The notes below the pieces were generated by a model. It had not been told where the DNA came from. It worked only from the letters and a program-made list of their open reading frames with translations, and ran no database searches. Below are positions 35,001-43,425 of a DNA stretch of 64,000 nt, piece by piece (the stretch's first letter is position 1; every line of letters begins with the position of its first letter). This DNA is from Acidobacterium sp049965615 (GTDB lineage Bacteria; Acidobacteriota; Terriglobia; Terriglobales; Acidobacteriaceae): the NCBI GenBank assembly GCA_049965615.1, contig JBMFWD010000011.1:1-64000 (forward strand), in the 5' to 3' direction. Both the position numbers and the translations under genes were made by a program.

Positions 35001-35379
35001 CCTTGACGAGGGCATCCTGCTCAGAGTAGTTGACCTGGAAGCGGACGATGACCAGGCTTTGTCCGGGGCTGGAGATGGAGTAGACGTACTTCACCCCGGG
35101 GATCTGGTGCATGAGGTTTTCAATCGGGTTGGTGACGCGCTCTTCCACCTCTTTGGGCGTGGCTCCGGGCATGGCCGTCATGACGTCGAGCATGGGCACG
35201 ACGATCTGCGGATCTTCTTCACGCGGAATGCTCATCACCGCGACGAAGCCGAGAAGGAGCGAGGCCAGCACGAGCAGCGGCGTGAGCTTGGAGTCAAGGA
35301 ACTGCCGCGCCACCATGCCGGCAAAGCCGAGCGGCCTGGCTCCTTCCTGTTCTTCGGTGTTTTTAGGAAACAGAGTCAT
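32068..35379 (-). CDS. RND efflux pump, inner-membrane transporter
   Basis: A 1103-residue AcrB/MdtB-type pump with twelve predicted helices. Visible marks are the first helix before PREEDPQIVVPMLDVMTAMPGATP, the central ILVDDAIVVVEN with the intramembrane Asp pair, the MAFVRGLMGPYMRPI loop, and the late GAGIIVRNSILVVDF repeat-half counterpart. The heavy-metal HME signature is not evident, so the HAE1-like class is favoured. ATG 35379 (GAGG 8 nt upstream) overlaps the adaptor stop as TGATG. It is the core of a tripartite system with the two genes before it. Confidence 0.92.
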   Translation of the reverse strand: MTLFPKNTEEQEGARPLGFAGMVARQFLDSKLTPLLVLASLLLGFVAVMSIPREEDPQIVVPMLDVMTAMPGATPKEVEERVTNPIENLMHQIPGVKYVYSISSPGQSLVIVRFQVNYSEQDALVKVYNKLYSNKDIMPPGISQPIVKARSIDDVPILTLTLWGKNYNGYQLRQMADEIQHSIRQIPDVSETHVIGGQPREMRVILSSAKLAAFSISPDMVVGRLKAANARIQAGQFADGNQEVRVDAGQFFRDADDLSNVVVGVANGKPVYLRDVADKIQDGPADPHDYVLFGTTVRSAANGAAHEYPAVTISVAKLKGTNATIIANEVLKRVAEMRGVKLPDDVHVTTTRNYGKTAKEKADTLLEHLFIATITVTFLIALFLGWRESGVVLLAIPVTLALTLAIFYLMGYTLNRVTLFALIFSIGILVDDAIVVVENMVRHFRMPANCRRPLHQVAVEAVDEVGNPTILATFTVIAAILPMAFVRGLMGPYMRPIPVGSSIAMLFSLAVAFIVSPWAAKRLLGRKHLAGAHTLEPEKEGWFIKFYRRAMHPLIHSAKWRWLFLGSVVFLLLAAAALVPLKAVLVKMLPFDNKSEFEVVVNMPDGTTLEQTTRVAQALGAYLGEQKQVLDYQIYSGTAAPYNFNGLVRHYYLRKQVNEAEIAVDLLPLNERSEQSHEIARQLRPGLDKIAAQYGARIAVTEVPPGPPVLQTLVAEVYGPNENGRIAVARKIKHIFEHTSGVVDTDWYMQDPQQEIVMHVDQAKAALHGISVAQVAETLRVATSGMQAGLLHVPDSREPIPTMVELARPDRSSENALESIKLRGADGSLVSLRELVDVQHTTLQPDIYHKNLKPVVYVTGDVAGAEESPVYAILKMDKALDKLQTPDGVKLAIYNAEQPPLTQHYSVKWDGEWQITIEVFRDLGLAFAVVLVLIYVLVVGWFKSFTTPLVIMAPIPLTLVGILPAHALLGAFFTATSMIGFIAGAGIIVRNSILVVDFIELRLAEGMPLKEAVIDAGAVRLRPVLLTAAGVIVGGAVILPDPIFQGLGLSLIAGTVASTFLSWPAIPIIYYMLNRNRKGPEEEICYPTDINPTEQNKETRHDG

Positions 35380-36482
35380 CACTGAGCCTCAATCCGTCTT
35401 CCTGCGAGATCACGATCGCCGGGATTGTTGACGAGCTGTTCTCCCGCGGCGAGGCCGGATAGCACTTCCACATCGTTTCCGTGCGCGTGGCCGAGGGTGA
35501 CATAGCGAAGCTGCGCGACGCCGTTCGAGTCGAGCGCATACACATAGGACAAAGACCCGCGCTGGATGACCGCCGACTGCGGCGCGAGAATCATGCTGCG
35601 GTCCGCGCCGGGGAAGCGCGCGGTGGCATACATGCCGGCGCGCAGGCCGGGCGTTTGCGGCAGGTCGAGCTTGAGCAGGAAGCTGCGGCTGGCCGGGTCG
35701 GCGGCGGGGACGATTTCTGCCACGCGGCCCATCATGCTCTGGCTGATGCCGTCCACCGTGACGGGCATCTGCATGCCGAGCTTGACTGCCCCGATGAGGG
35801 ACTCATCCACGGTGGCGTAAAGCTGCAGCGGGCCGTCGCGGTCGACTTGCAGAATGGGCATGCCGGGTGTGGCGAGCGTGCCGGGGTCGGCAGTGCGCGA
35901 GGTGACCACGCCGGTGTAGGGTGAGCGGAGCACGGTGTAGCCAAGCTGAGTGCGCGCAGAGGCGACGGCGGCTTTGGCCTCGGCTGCCTGCGCGTTGAGC
36001 GCCTGCACCTGCAGCTCGGCGGCCTGGGCGTGCTTCTCGACGGTGTCAAACTCCTGCGGGCTGACGCTGTTCTGCTGCTTCAGCATTTCGTAACGGTGCA
36101 AGGTACTTTTTGCCAGCGAGGCGTTGGTGGCGGCGGCCTGCTGCTGCATTTCCACGGCCTGCTGCGCGGCCAGCGCGCGGTTGACGCCGGCGGACATGGC
36201 AGCGCTGTCGAGCCGGACCAGCACCTGCCCGGCGCGGACACGGTCGCCGGCGTTGACCAGCACCTGGGTGATGGTAGCGGGAACCTGCGCGGAGATGGTG
36301 GCTGTTTCTTTTGCATGCACGGTGCCGGTGATGGGGATGCCCTGCGGGACCTGGGCCGAGACGCTCTTTACGAGCGAGGCCTGGACCGCGGGCGGCGTGG
36401 CATGCACGGCTGGCCCGGGGCGGGTGCATCCGGCCAGCAAAACCGGCACGGCAGACAGAAGAATGAGCATCGGTCGATTCAT
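35379..36482 (-). CDS. RND efflux periplasmic adaptor (lipoprotein)
   Basis: A 367-residue membrane-fusion protein. The start MNRPMLILLSAVPVLLAGC is a lipoprotein signal with lipobox LAGC, so it is lipid-anchored in the inner membrane facing the periplasm. A lipoyl-like half (GIPITGTVHAKETATISAQV), an alpha-helical hairpin rich in Ala/Gln (about 95-175), the second lipoyl half (RSPYTGVVTSRTADPG) and beta-barrel/C-terminal domains follow. It overlaps the TolC-type gene by 4 bp upstream and the pump by 1 bp downstream. Confidence 0.92.
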   Translation of the reverse strand: MNRPMLILLSAVPVLLAGCTRPGPAVHATPPAVQASLVKSVSAQVPQGIPITGTVHAKETATISAQVPATITQVLVNAGDRVRAGQVLVRLDSAAMSAGVNRALAAQQAVEMQQQAAATNASLAKSTLHRYEMLKQQNSVSPQEFDTVEKHAQAAELQVQALNAQAAEAKAAVASARTQLGYTVLRSPYTGVVTSRTADPGTLATPGMPILQVDRDGPLQLYATVDESLIGAVKLGMQMPVTVDGISQSMMGRVAEIVPAADPASRSFLLKLDLPQTPGLRAGMYATARFPGADRSMILAPQSAVIQRGSLSYVYALDSNGVAQLRYVTLGHAHGNDVEVLSGLAAGEQLVNNPGDRDLAGRRIEAQ

Positions 36483-37861
36483 TGCAAAGCCTCCGCGGCG
36501 GCGGGCGTAAGGTTGCCCGTCGCGTACATCAGTTGGGTGTAGGTCACCGTGTTGCCGTAGACGGCGCGCCAGTAGTCGATCTGGCTGCGACGCTGGGCAT
36601 CTTCGGCGCGCAAAAGATCGGTCATGGTGGCAAGCCCGGCGTGGTAGCGATTGCGCAGGATGCGCAGGCTCTCAGCAGCCTGCGCCATGGCGGCCTGGGC
36701 TGTTTTTACCTGCAGCCCGGCGGTGCGCTGGGCGGTCCAGGCCCGCTCCACGGCGAGGCGAATGGCCTGCGCGCCGGCCTGCTGCTGGGCCTCTGCCTGC
36801 TGCTGTTTTGCCTTCTCGGCCAGCAGGCGCGCGCGCTTGCCGAGGGGCAGAATGTCGAGCTTGAGCTGCACGCCGGCAACCCAGTTGTTGCCGCCGTTGC
36901 CGGCAAAGGTGTCGCGATCCGTCTCCCAGTTGCCGTAAGCGTCGATCTGGGGGAGGAAGTCTCTCCGCGCGGCAGAGACCTGCTCGCGCTGGGCGGCGTT
37001 TTGCCGGCGGAGCGCCTTGAGATCGGGGCGCGTCTTCAATGCCTGGTCGATGTCCTGGGTAAGGGCTGTGACCGGGTAGGCGCGCGACGGGATGGGCGCG
37101 AGGCGCTGCCGTGGCGTCCCGGTAACTCCCATGGCGGCTTCGAGGCCTGCCCATGAGGTGTCCACGTCGCCCTCGGCGGCGATGGTTTCCTGCTGGCGCT
37201 CTGAGAGATTCACCTGCGCTGCGAGGAGGTCGGATTCGACGGCAAGGCCCGCTTTTACGCGGACTTGCGCATCGTGCAACAGAGCCTCTGCGGTGGACTG
37301 CTCGTGCCGGGCCACGTCGAGACGGCGCTGCGCGTAGAGCACCGACTGGTAGGCTTCGACGACGCGGAGCACGATCTGCTGGTTGGCGTCATCACTCATG
37401 GAAGCGGCGCTGGCGGCGACGTCTTTTGCGCTGCGGATGCGCTTCTCACGGCCGAGCCAGTCAAACAGCATCCACTGGCCGTTGAGGCGCGTGGCGAAAT
37501 TGCCGATGGGGGTGGGCTTGTTGAGGGCGTTGAGGGCGAAGTCCTGCTGGGTGAAGCGCTGCTGGCGCAGGCGCGTACCAAAGGCGTAGACGGGGTCGTT
37601 GCCTCGCGAAATATCTTCGGTGAGGCCGAGTTGCGGCAGCCACGCCGTGCGGGCCGCGTCCACACCGGCCTGGGCAGCGTTTTGCTGTGCGTGGGCCAGC
37701 GCGGCGGAGGGATTTTTTCCGAGCGCCGTATCGATGGCCTGCCGCAGCGTGAGTGAATTTTCCGGCGGCGTCTGCTGACCGGCAGCCTGCGCCAGGGCGG
37801 GGAGCGAAACGGCTGCGAGAAGCAGAGCCAGCCACCCGTGCATCAGAAATTTTCGGCTCAT
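36479..37861 (-). CDS. TolC-family outer-membrane efflux factor
   Basis: A 460-residue outer-membrane factor with a signal peptide (MSRKFLMHGWLALLLAAVSLPALAQA) and two OEP repeats of long helices typical of TolC (SLTLRQAIDTALGKNPSAALAHAQ start, VRVKAGLAVESDLLAAQVNL in the first repeat, NRYHAGLATMTDLLRAEDAQ in the second). It is the first gene of the operon. The leader contains three copies of an AAAAGGAAA ribosome-binding element and a candidate ECF promoter. Confidence 0.92.
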   Translation of the reverse strand: MSRKFLMHGWLALLLAAVSLPALAQAAGQQTPPENSLTLRQAIDTALGKNPSAALAHAQQNAAQAGVDAARTAWLPQLGLTEDISRGNDPVYAFGTRLRQQRFTQQDFALNALNKPTPIGNFATRLNGQWMLFDWLGREKRIRSAKDVAASAASMSDDANQQIVLRVVEAYQSVLYAQRRLDVARHEQSTAEALLHDAQVRVKAGLAVESDLLAAQVNLSERQQETIAAEGDVDTSWAGLEAAMGVTGTPRQRLAPIPSRAYPVTALTQDIDQALKTRPDLKALRRQNAAQREQVSAARRDFLPQIDAYGNWETDRDTFAGNGGNNWVAGVQLKLDILPLGKRARLLAEKAKQQQAEAQQQAGAQAIRLAVERAWTAQRTAGLQVKTAQAAMAQAAESLRILRNRYHAGLATMTDLLRAEDAQRRSQIDYWRAVYGNTVTYTQLMYATGNLTPAAAEALQ

Positions 37862-37866
37862 CCCTG

Positions 37867-37910
37867 TTTCCTTTTCCGGGGTTTCCTTTTCCGGGGTTTC
37901 CTTTTCCGGG
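37867..37910 (-). repeat. Three tandem 15-bp repeats carrying the ribosome-binding site of the pump operon
   Basis: Read on the minus strand the unit is CCCCGGAAAAGGAAA, present three times in a row (the first lacks one C). The last copy places AAGGA about 7 nt before the ATG at 37861. The repeats are perfect, so copy number could change by slippage and shift mRNA folding or ribosome loading. Confidence 0.85.
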
Positions 37911-37944
37911 AGGGTTGCGTCTCCGGATGTCTTCGAATCAACAA

Positions 37945-37969
37945 AGACACTGAGGGGGCCAAGCGTTAC
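37945..37969 (-). promoter_or_regulatory. Candidate ECF-type promoter (GTAAC-N16-GTCT)
   Basis: On the minus strand GTAAC (37965-37969) is followed after exactly 16 nt by GTCT (37945-37948), about 75 bp before the first gene of the pump operon and just past the 3' end of the ECF sigma gene. GTAAC/GAAC-type -35 elements with 16-nt spacing to a GTC-type -10 are usual for ECF sigma factors. Direct proof is lacking. Confidence 0.5.
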
Positions 37970-38016
37970 AGGATTTGCAGATTTTTTTTGGAGGGGGGAC
38001 GGCGGTTGGGAGAACT

Positions 38017-38976
38017 CTAGCGGCGGTTGAGTATTTCGCCGTTTTTGAGCAGGCGGAGGTACTCTTCGGCAAGCATGCGGCGGAGGGACTGGCCCACTTC
38101 GCCGTCCATGGGCAATTTGAGGGCTCGGCTGCGGTCAATGGCGGCCTTGAGGTCGCGAATGAAGGCCAGGCAGGCCGGGCAGGCCTCGATGTGGGTCTTC
38201 ATCTGGTCGCAGGTTTTGGGTTCGAGGCGGCCATCCATGTATTCAGAGAGGTTGGCGAAGATTTCAGAGCAGGCGGGGCCGCGCCTGGGGCGGGCCGAAT
38301 TTTTCGCCCTTTGAGACTGTGCCATTTGCCGGCGGCCGCGGAGTTTCTTGTCCATCTCCTGGCGGAGCAGCAGGCGGGCGCGATGCAGGCGGACGCGCAC
38401 GGTGCCGGGCTTGAGGCCGAGGACGGCGGCGACTTCTTCGGTGTCCAGCTCTTCCATGTCGTGCAGCACCAGCACCATGCGGTAGGGCGGGGGCAGCTCC
38501 AGCACGGCGGCGTGGACCATGCGGTGGTCTTCCTGGTGGAGGGTCTGCTCTTCGGGACTGGGTGTGGGGCTGGCGGCAAGCAGTTCGGCCAGTTCTGCTT
38601 CGTTAGGCATGAGGTCTTCGAGCGCGATGGAGCGGCGGTAGGAGTGGCGCTTGCGATTGCGCCAGCAGCGGTTGCGGGCCGCAGTGTAAAGCCAGACGGA
38701 GAGCGCGCGGGAATCGTTGATTTTGGCCAGGTGAGGCAGCGAGCTGACGAGCACGTCCTGCATCGTGTCCTCGGCGTCTTCGCGATGGCCGCAGACCTTC
38801 ATGCTGAAGGAAAACACGGTGCCCTGCAGTAGCTGGATGGCAGCCTGGATGCTGGCAGGGTCTTCCTTCTTGAGCAAAGCAATGGCCTGGTTGAGGTCGG
38901 AACGCATGCGGATTCGGACTCGCTCCCCGGGAAACAGATTCTCTACCAGTTTAGGCTGTATCGGCAAGTCAGGCAT
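38017..38976 (-). CDS. ECF sigma factor fused to a zinc-finger anti-sigma-like domain
   Basis: A 319-residue protein. Sigma region 2 is at about 45-115 (EDAEDTMQDVL, WLYTAARNRC), region 4 at about 150-205 (LPPPYRMVLVLHDMEELDTEEVAAVLGLKPGTV, shown in parts: LPPPYRMVL and EVAAVLGLKPGTV). A basic linker leads to a C-terminal zf-HC2-like segment (235-275) with C236, C256 and H262-x3-C266-x2-C269. Such H-x3-C-x2-C motifs normally belong to separate ZAS anti-sigma factors. ATG 38976 is used. It lies directly upstream of the RND operon and probably controls it. Confidence 0.87.
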   Translation of the reverse strand: MPDLPIQPKLVENLFPGERVRIRMRSDLNQAIALLKKEDPASIQAAIQLLQGTVFSFSMKVCGHREDAEDTMQDVLVSSLPHLAKINDSRALSVWLYTAARNRCWRNRKRHSYRRSIALEDLMPNEAELAELLAASPTPSPEEQTLHQEDHRMVHAAVLELPPPYRMVLVLHDMEELDTEEVAAVLGLKPGTVRVRLHRARLLLRQEMDKKLRGRRQMAQSQRAKNSARPRRGPACSEIFANLSEYMDGRLEPKTCDQMKTHIEACPACLAFIRDLKAAIDRSRALKLPMDGEVGQSLRRMLAEEYLRLLKNGEILNRR

Positions 38977-39164
38977 GGTCGTATCCCGTGGACGGTTGCG
39001 CGGGAGGCACAACCGCGTTGCAAAGGCTCTCCTTCCGGATTGGCCCAGCTCTTCCACAAAGATGTGACCGCCGTCACGAACGCGCCGCAGCTATGGCACA
39101 TCCAAGCAAAGAGACACACCGAGGTTTCCGATGGCATCACGCGATGGACGGGCCGGACGAAAGG

Positions 39165-39209
39165 CAAAAACAAGGAACCCGCTCTCCTCGAGCGGGTTCC
39201 TTGTTTTTG
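39165..39209. terminator. Strong bidirectional terminator
   Basis: A 19-bp perfect stem (outer CAAAAACAAGG and CCTTGTTTTTG, inner AACCCGCT/AGCGGGTT) with a 7-nt loop, 13 bp past the GH92 stop. It separates the GH92 gene from the sigma gene's upstream region. Confidence 0.9.
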
Positions 39210-39221
39210 TGACTGGATGGA

Positions 39222-41588
39222 TTACGGCTTTTCGTTGCTAAGAGAGGGTGGCGCATCGGCAGGCGCCGAACCCCAGGACTTGTTCGGCATGGAGCCGAGG
39301 TCGAAGCTAAGGTTGCCGCCCTTGCTGATGTTCTCGAACCAGATCCAGTTTTTGGCATGGGACTGGCCGTTGAGCTTGACGCCCTGGATGTACTCATTGG
39401 CCGCCGGGTTGGGCGAGGACTCGATGGTGAAGGTCTTGCCCGCGTAAGGCTGGTGCAGGTGAATCACGATCTTCGAGAAGACCGGGCTCACCAGCTCATA
39501 GGCCTGACTGGCAGGGTCCACCGAGTAGAAGCCCATCATGCTCATCACGGCCCAGGATGACATTTCTCCGGCATCGTCGTTGCCGGGGATGCCGTTGGGA
39601 TCGTCAGGATAATTCTCGTTGAGCACGCGGCGGACGACGTGCTGCGTCATCCACGGCTGGCCGGAGAAGTTGAACTCGAACGGCGCTTCGAGGTCGGTTT
39701 CGTTGTAAGGGTTGTAATACTGCGGATACCAGCCGGGCTTTGCATAGTCGAAGAAGTGCCTAAGCCGCTGGTTGAAGGTGTCGCGACCCACGGCATGGAT
39801 GACCCATGCCAGATCGGCAGGCACAAACCACTGGTAGTGCCAGCCCGAGCCTTCAATGAAGCCATCGCCCTTCTTGGGGTCGAAGGGCGTGACCCATTTG
39901 CCATCTAGATTCTTCGGGCGGAACATGCGATCGGCGGGATCGAAGACGTTGCGGTAATAGAGCGCGCGGTCATAGAGGGTGCGGGCCGCGTCATCCTTAT
40001 GCAGCGCCTTGGCCAGATCGTAGAGCGAGGCATAGGCGAGCACGTCTTCCTGAATCTGCGAAACGGAGCCATACCCGACCTTGTCATTCGGAACGTAGTG
40101 CAAGGAGTTGATCCACTTCATGCCGAGCTCGCCTTCGTAGGAACTGCCATTCGGTGGCGCCTCGGTGGCGTCCTTCCACATGCCTTCCCAGCCGGTCTTG
40201 ATATCGAAGTTATGGATGCCGTCGAGCCATGCAGTGGCCATTACGATGGAGAGCGGGCTGCCGGCCATCACATTGGTGTACTGGTTGACCTGGGGCCAGC
40301 GGCCGATCCATCCACCCTGCTGGTACATGAGCACGATGGACTGCGCGATGTCTGCCATGCGCTGCGGCTCGATCAGAGCAACCAGCGGCATTTCGCTGCG
40401 ATAGATATCCCATCCGGAGAAGTTGTCGTAGATATTATGCCCCGCCGCGACGTGATGAATTTTTCCATCGAAGCCAAGATAGCGGCCATCGGCATCGTTG
40501 AAGATGCTGGGGATGAGCAGGCTGTGATAGAGCGCGGTGTAGAAGACGTCCTTCTGCTGGGGCGTCCCGCCGGTGACGTCGATGACGCTGAGCGCCTTGT
40601 TCCATGCCGCGGTGGCCTGGTGGTGAATCTGCGCGAAGGATTTACCCGCGGCCTCGGCGTTCAGATTGTTTTCCGCACCTTTGAGGTCAACGTAGGAGAT
40701 GCCGATTTTTACGGTGACAGTTTTTGCTTCTGCAGTGGCCGGCCAGGAAACGTATGCACCGGCTCGCTTCGCCTGGTCGCTCTGCATCGCTTCACGGCTG
40801 CCGGCTGTAATCGCGGCAGGCGCGCCGTCACGGAATCCGGACCATGTACCGAATTTCGCGAAGGGGTGGCTGAACTGCATGACGAAGTAGACCGTGTAGG
40901 GACGATTGCTGCTGCAGAAGGTGAGGTTGGTTACGCTGCCTTCGAGTTCGTTATTGCCGACCACGCGCACCTGGGACGCAACAGAGTGGTTGAGCGTGTG
41001 GCTGACGGGCACGAGCAGGTTGGCGGTTTTGCCGGCGGGGAAAGTCAGCCGGACTTCACCCGTGCGGTCCGTCGCGGTGAGCGCAGCCTGAATACCCCAG
41101 CGCAGCAGGTTCACCTGGTAATAGCCGGGCGAGGCGTGCTCCTGCTGGTGCGAGTAGGGCGACTCGTACTCCGAGACGTCGGTTTCCACCGGACCGGTGG
41201 TCGGCTGGAAGAAGACTTCGCCGTCGTTGGCGCAGCCAACGCCGCTCATGTGCGTCATGCTGAAGCCCTGAATATTCTTTTGAAAATAGTGGTAGCCGAA
41301 GTTGTGTGCTTCGGTATCCGGGCTAAGTTGAACCATGCCAAAGGGCATGGAGGGACCGGGGAATAGATTCTCGCTGTCGCCCGGGCCGGTGCCGGTACCG
41401 ATCATGGGATTGACGTAGGAGGCGTTGCCGCCGGGCATTTGCGCCAGGGCCGCGCCGGCGCCCAGGGTGGTGAGCAGCGTCATACCGAGCGCCATGGCGG
41501 CGGCGCGCCACGGGCGCAGGGATGAGTGAACCAACTGAGCGCGACCGTTTGTGGCGCGCAACCGTGAGTGAGGGCCTGTGAACCGCAT
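39222..41588 (-). CDS. GH92 family alpha-mannosidase, exported
   Basis: A 788-residue exo-alpha-mannosidase-type enzyme with a signal peptide (RPWRAAAMALGMTLLTTLGAGAALAQ). The mature N terminus has YVNPMIGTGTGPGDSENLFPG and PFGMVQLSPDT, then THMSGVGCANDGEV. The C-terminal (alpha/alpha)6 part has ADRMFRPKN, EGSGWHYQWFVP and GIPGNDDAGEMSSWAV, which holds the likely acid. GH92 enzymes trim mannose from mannans or N-glycans and need calcium. ATG 41588 has AAGGAG 6 nt upstream; an ATG two codons earlier is too close. It stands alone, divergent from the flavin oxidoreductase. Confidence 0.93.
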   Translation of the reverse strand: MRFTGPHSRLRATNGRAQLVHSSLRPWRAAAMALGMTLLTTLGAGAALAQMPGGNASYVNPMIGTGTGPGDSENLFPGPSMPFGMVQLSPDTEAHNFGYHYFQKNIQGFSMTHMSGVGCANDGEVFFQPTTGPVETDVSEYESPYSHQQEHASPGYYQVNLLRWGIQAALTATDRTGEVRLTFPAGKTANLLVPVSHTLNHSVASQVRVVGNNELEGSVTNLTFCSSNRPYTVYFVMQFSHPFAKFGTWSGFRDGAPAAITAGSREAMQSDQAKRAGAYVSWPATAEAKTVTVKIGISYVDLKGAENNLNAEAAGKSFAQIHHQATAAWNKALSVIDVTGGTPQQKDVFYTALYHSLLIPSIFNDADGRYLGFDGKIHHVAAGHNIYDNFSGWDIYRSEMPLVALIEPQRMADIAQSIVLMYQQGGWIGRWPQVNQYTNVMAGSPLSIVMATAWLDGIHNFDIKTGWEGMWKDATEAPPNGSSYEGELGMKWINSLHYVPNDKVGYGSVSQIQEDVLAYASLYDLAKALHKDDAARTLYDRALYYRNVFDPADRMFRPKNLDGKWVTPFDPKKGDGFIEGSGWHYQWFVPADLAWVIHAVGRDTFNQRLRHFFDYAKPGWYPQYYNPYNETDLEAPFEFNFSGQPWMTQHVVRRVLNENYPDDPNGIPGNDDAGEMSSWAVMSMMGFYSVDPASQAYELVSPVFSKIVIHLHQPYAGKTFTIESSPNPAANEYIQGVKLNGQSHAKNWIWFENISKGGNLSFDLGSMPNKSWGSAPADAPPSLSNEKP

Positions 41589-41967
41589 GGGCATCTCCTT
41601 CGAATTTCGACCAATGTTCGTTACAAATCCATCCGGCAGTTCTGCACGCAGAAACTGCTGAAAACAGGGCAAGGTAACGATATCACAAGCCCTCCGGAAC
41701 GGGATACCGCAGCCGCCGGACCGATCACTCTGCCAGCAGAAACAATAGCTTGCCTCGGTGATGGCCGTCACATCTCCCGGGTGGCGCGGCCTTGATCATC
41801 AATAGTTGTTTCCGTAATCGCCGTTCCTGACAGAGACAGTACGAGCCGACTTTCAAAGACCGGCAGGTTGCCGCTGTGCTGCCTGTGATCCTGGCAGGAG
41901 CGATGGGCATGGGAGAGCCGCATCGGCAGGGAAACCCCTGCGATGGGTAAAGCAAAGAAGGTGAAAC
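41589..41967. other. Intergenic between divergent GH92 and flavin oxidoreductase genes
   Basis: About 380 bp with no credible gene. It must hold both promoters. The only structured element I can see is the inverted repeat listed at 41636-41658. Confidence 0.5.
41636..41658. promoter_or_regulatory. Inverted repeat, possible operator
   Basis: GCAGTTCTGC and GCAGAAACTGC face each other across AC, an imperfect palindrome with one extra A in the right arm. It lies about 50 bp upstream of the GH92 start. Regulator unknown. Confidence 0.35.
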
Positions 41968-43407
41968 GTGCAACAGCAATCGAGTGAGTATCCGGTGATC
42001 ATTCAGGGCGGCATGGGGGCCGGTGTTTCCAACTGGCGACTGGCGCAGGCCGTATCGCGGCTTGGACAGATGGGTGTCGTATCCGGCACGGCGCTTGATC
42101 ACATTCTGGCGCGCCGGCTGCAGGACGGCGACCCCGGCGGACACATGCTGCGCGGGCTGCAGGCGTTTCCCTTTCCTGCGATGGCCGAGCGCATTTACAA
42201 GGAGTACTACATCGCGGGCGGCAAGGATGCCAAGACGCCGTACCGCCCCAGCAAGATGCACACCAGGGACAATCCGCGGGATGTGGTGGAGCTGTGCATC
42301 ACGAGCAATTTTGTTGAGGTCTTCCTGGCGCGCGAGGGGCATGAGAATCCGGTGGGCATCAACTACCTGGAGAAGATTCAGCTGGCGCACCTGCCGACAA
42401 TTTACGGAGCGATGCTGGCCGGCGTGAGCTACGTTCTGATGGGCGCGGGGATTCCGCTGAAGATTCCCGGCGTGCTGGACCGGCTGGCCGAGCATCAGCC
42501 GGTGGAGTATCCGCTGAACGTGATTGGCGCGCGCGAGGGCGAAAGCTACCTGATGCGCTTTGATCCGGCGGAGTACATGGAGCGTCCGCTGCCGCCGCTC
42601 ACGCGGCCGAAGTTTCTGGCGATTGTTTCTTCGAACACGCTGGCCGCGACCATGCTGAAACGGGCCAGCGGCAAGGTGGATGGGCTGATTATCGAAATGC
42701 CGACAGCAGGCGGGCACAACGCGCCGCCGCGCGGCAGGATGCAGCTTTCCGAGTCGGGAGAGCCCATCTACGGCGAGCGCGACGCGGTGGATATTGCCAG
42801 GCTGACCGAGCTGGGCGTGCCGTTCTGGCTGGCCGGCGGCTACGGGCACCCGGAGAAGCTGGCGGAGGCGCTGGCGCAAGGCGCAACCGGCATCCAGGTG
42901 GGCACGGCGTTTGAATTTGCGGAGGAGTCCGGCCTGCGCGACGACTACAAGATGGCGCTGATGACGAAGGTAAAGGAAGGTCGCGCAAAGGTGTTTACCG
43001 ATCCGTTGGCTTCGCCGACGGGATTTCCGTTCAAGGTGGCGCGGTTGGAGGGCACCTGCTCGGAGCCGGAAGCGTACGAAGCGCGGCCGCGCATTTGCGA
43101 TGTGGGCGAGTTGCGCGAGGCGTATCGCACGCCGGAGGGTGAAGTGGGCTACCGATGCGCCGCCGAGCCGGAGACGCTGTATGTCTCCAAGGGTGGTGAC
43201 GCCGCCGACGCCGAGGGGCGCAAGTGCGTGTGCAATGCGCTGCTGGCGAACATTGGGCAGCCGCAGTCAAGAAACGGCGGCAGAATTGAGCTGGGGATGG
43301 TTACGGCTGGCGACGAACTGACCTCGATTGGGCGGTTCCTTCCCGAGGAGCAGTCGACCTACACGGCTGCCGATGTGGTTGAGAAACTTTTGGAGGGCAG
43401 GCGGTAG
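41968..43407 (+). CDS. NPD/FabK-like flavin oxidoreductase
   Basis: A 479-residue FMN-dependent TIM-barrel protein related to nitronate monooxygenase, FabK and PfaD. It shows PVIIQGGMGAGVSNWRLA near the start, the active-site EMPTAGGHNAPPRG (His for catalysis) and GATGIQVGTAFEF for phosphate binding. It is longer than usual NPDs: about 100 C-terminal residues include RICDVGELREAYRTPEGEVG and GRKCVCNALLANIGQPQ, as in PfaD-like proteins. Starts at GTG. It converges on ilvE with an 18-bp gap. Physiological substrate unknown. Confidence 0.8.
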   Translation: MQQQSSEYPVIIQGGMGAGVSNWRLAQAVSRLGQMGVVSGTALDHILARRLQDGDPGGHMLRGLQAFPFPAMAERIYKEYYIAGGKDAKTPYRPSKMHTRDNPRDVVELCITSNFVEVFLAREGHENPVGINYLEKIQLAHLPTIYGAMLAGVSYVLMGAGIPLKIPGVLDRLAEHQPVEYPLNVIGAREGESYLMRFDPAEYMERPLPPLTRPKFLAIVSSNTLAATMLKRASGKVDGLIIEMPTAGGHNAPPRGRMQLSESGEPIYGERDAVDIARLTELGVPFWLAGGYGHPEKLAEALAQGATGIQVGTAFEFAEESGLRDDYKMALMTKVKEGRAKVFTDPLASPTGFPFKVARLEGTCSEPEAYEARPRICDVGELREAYRTPEGEVGYRCAAEPETLYVSKGGDAADAEGRKCVCNALLANIGQPQSRNGGRIELGMVTAGDELTSIGRFLPEEQSTYTAADVVEKLLEGRR

Positions 43408-43425
43408 CAGCGCAGGTTTGCGCCG

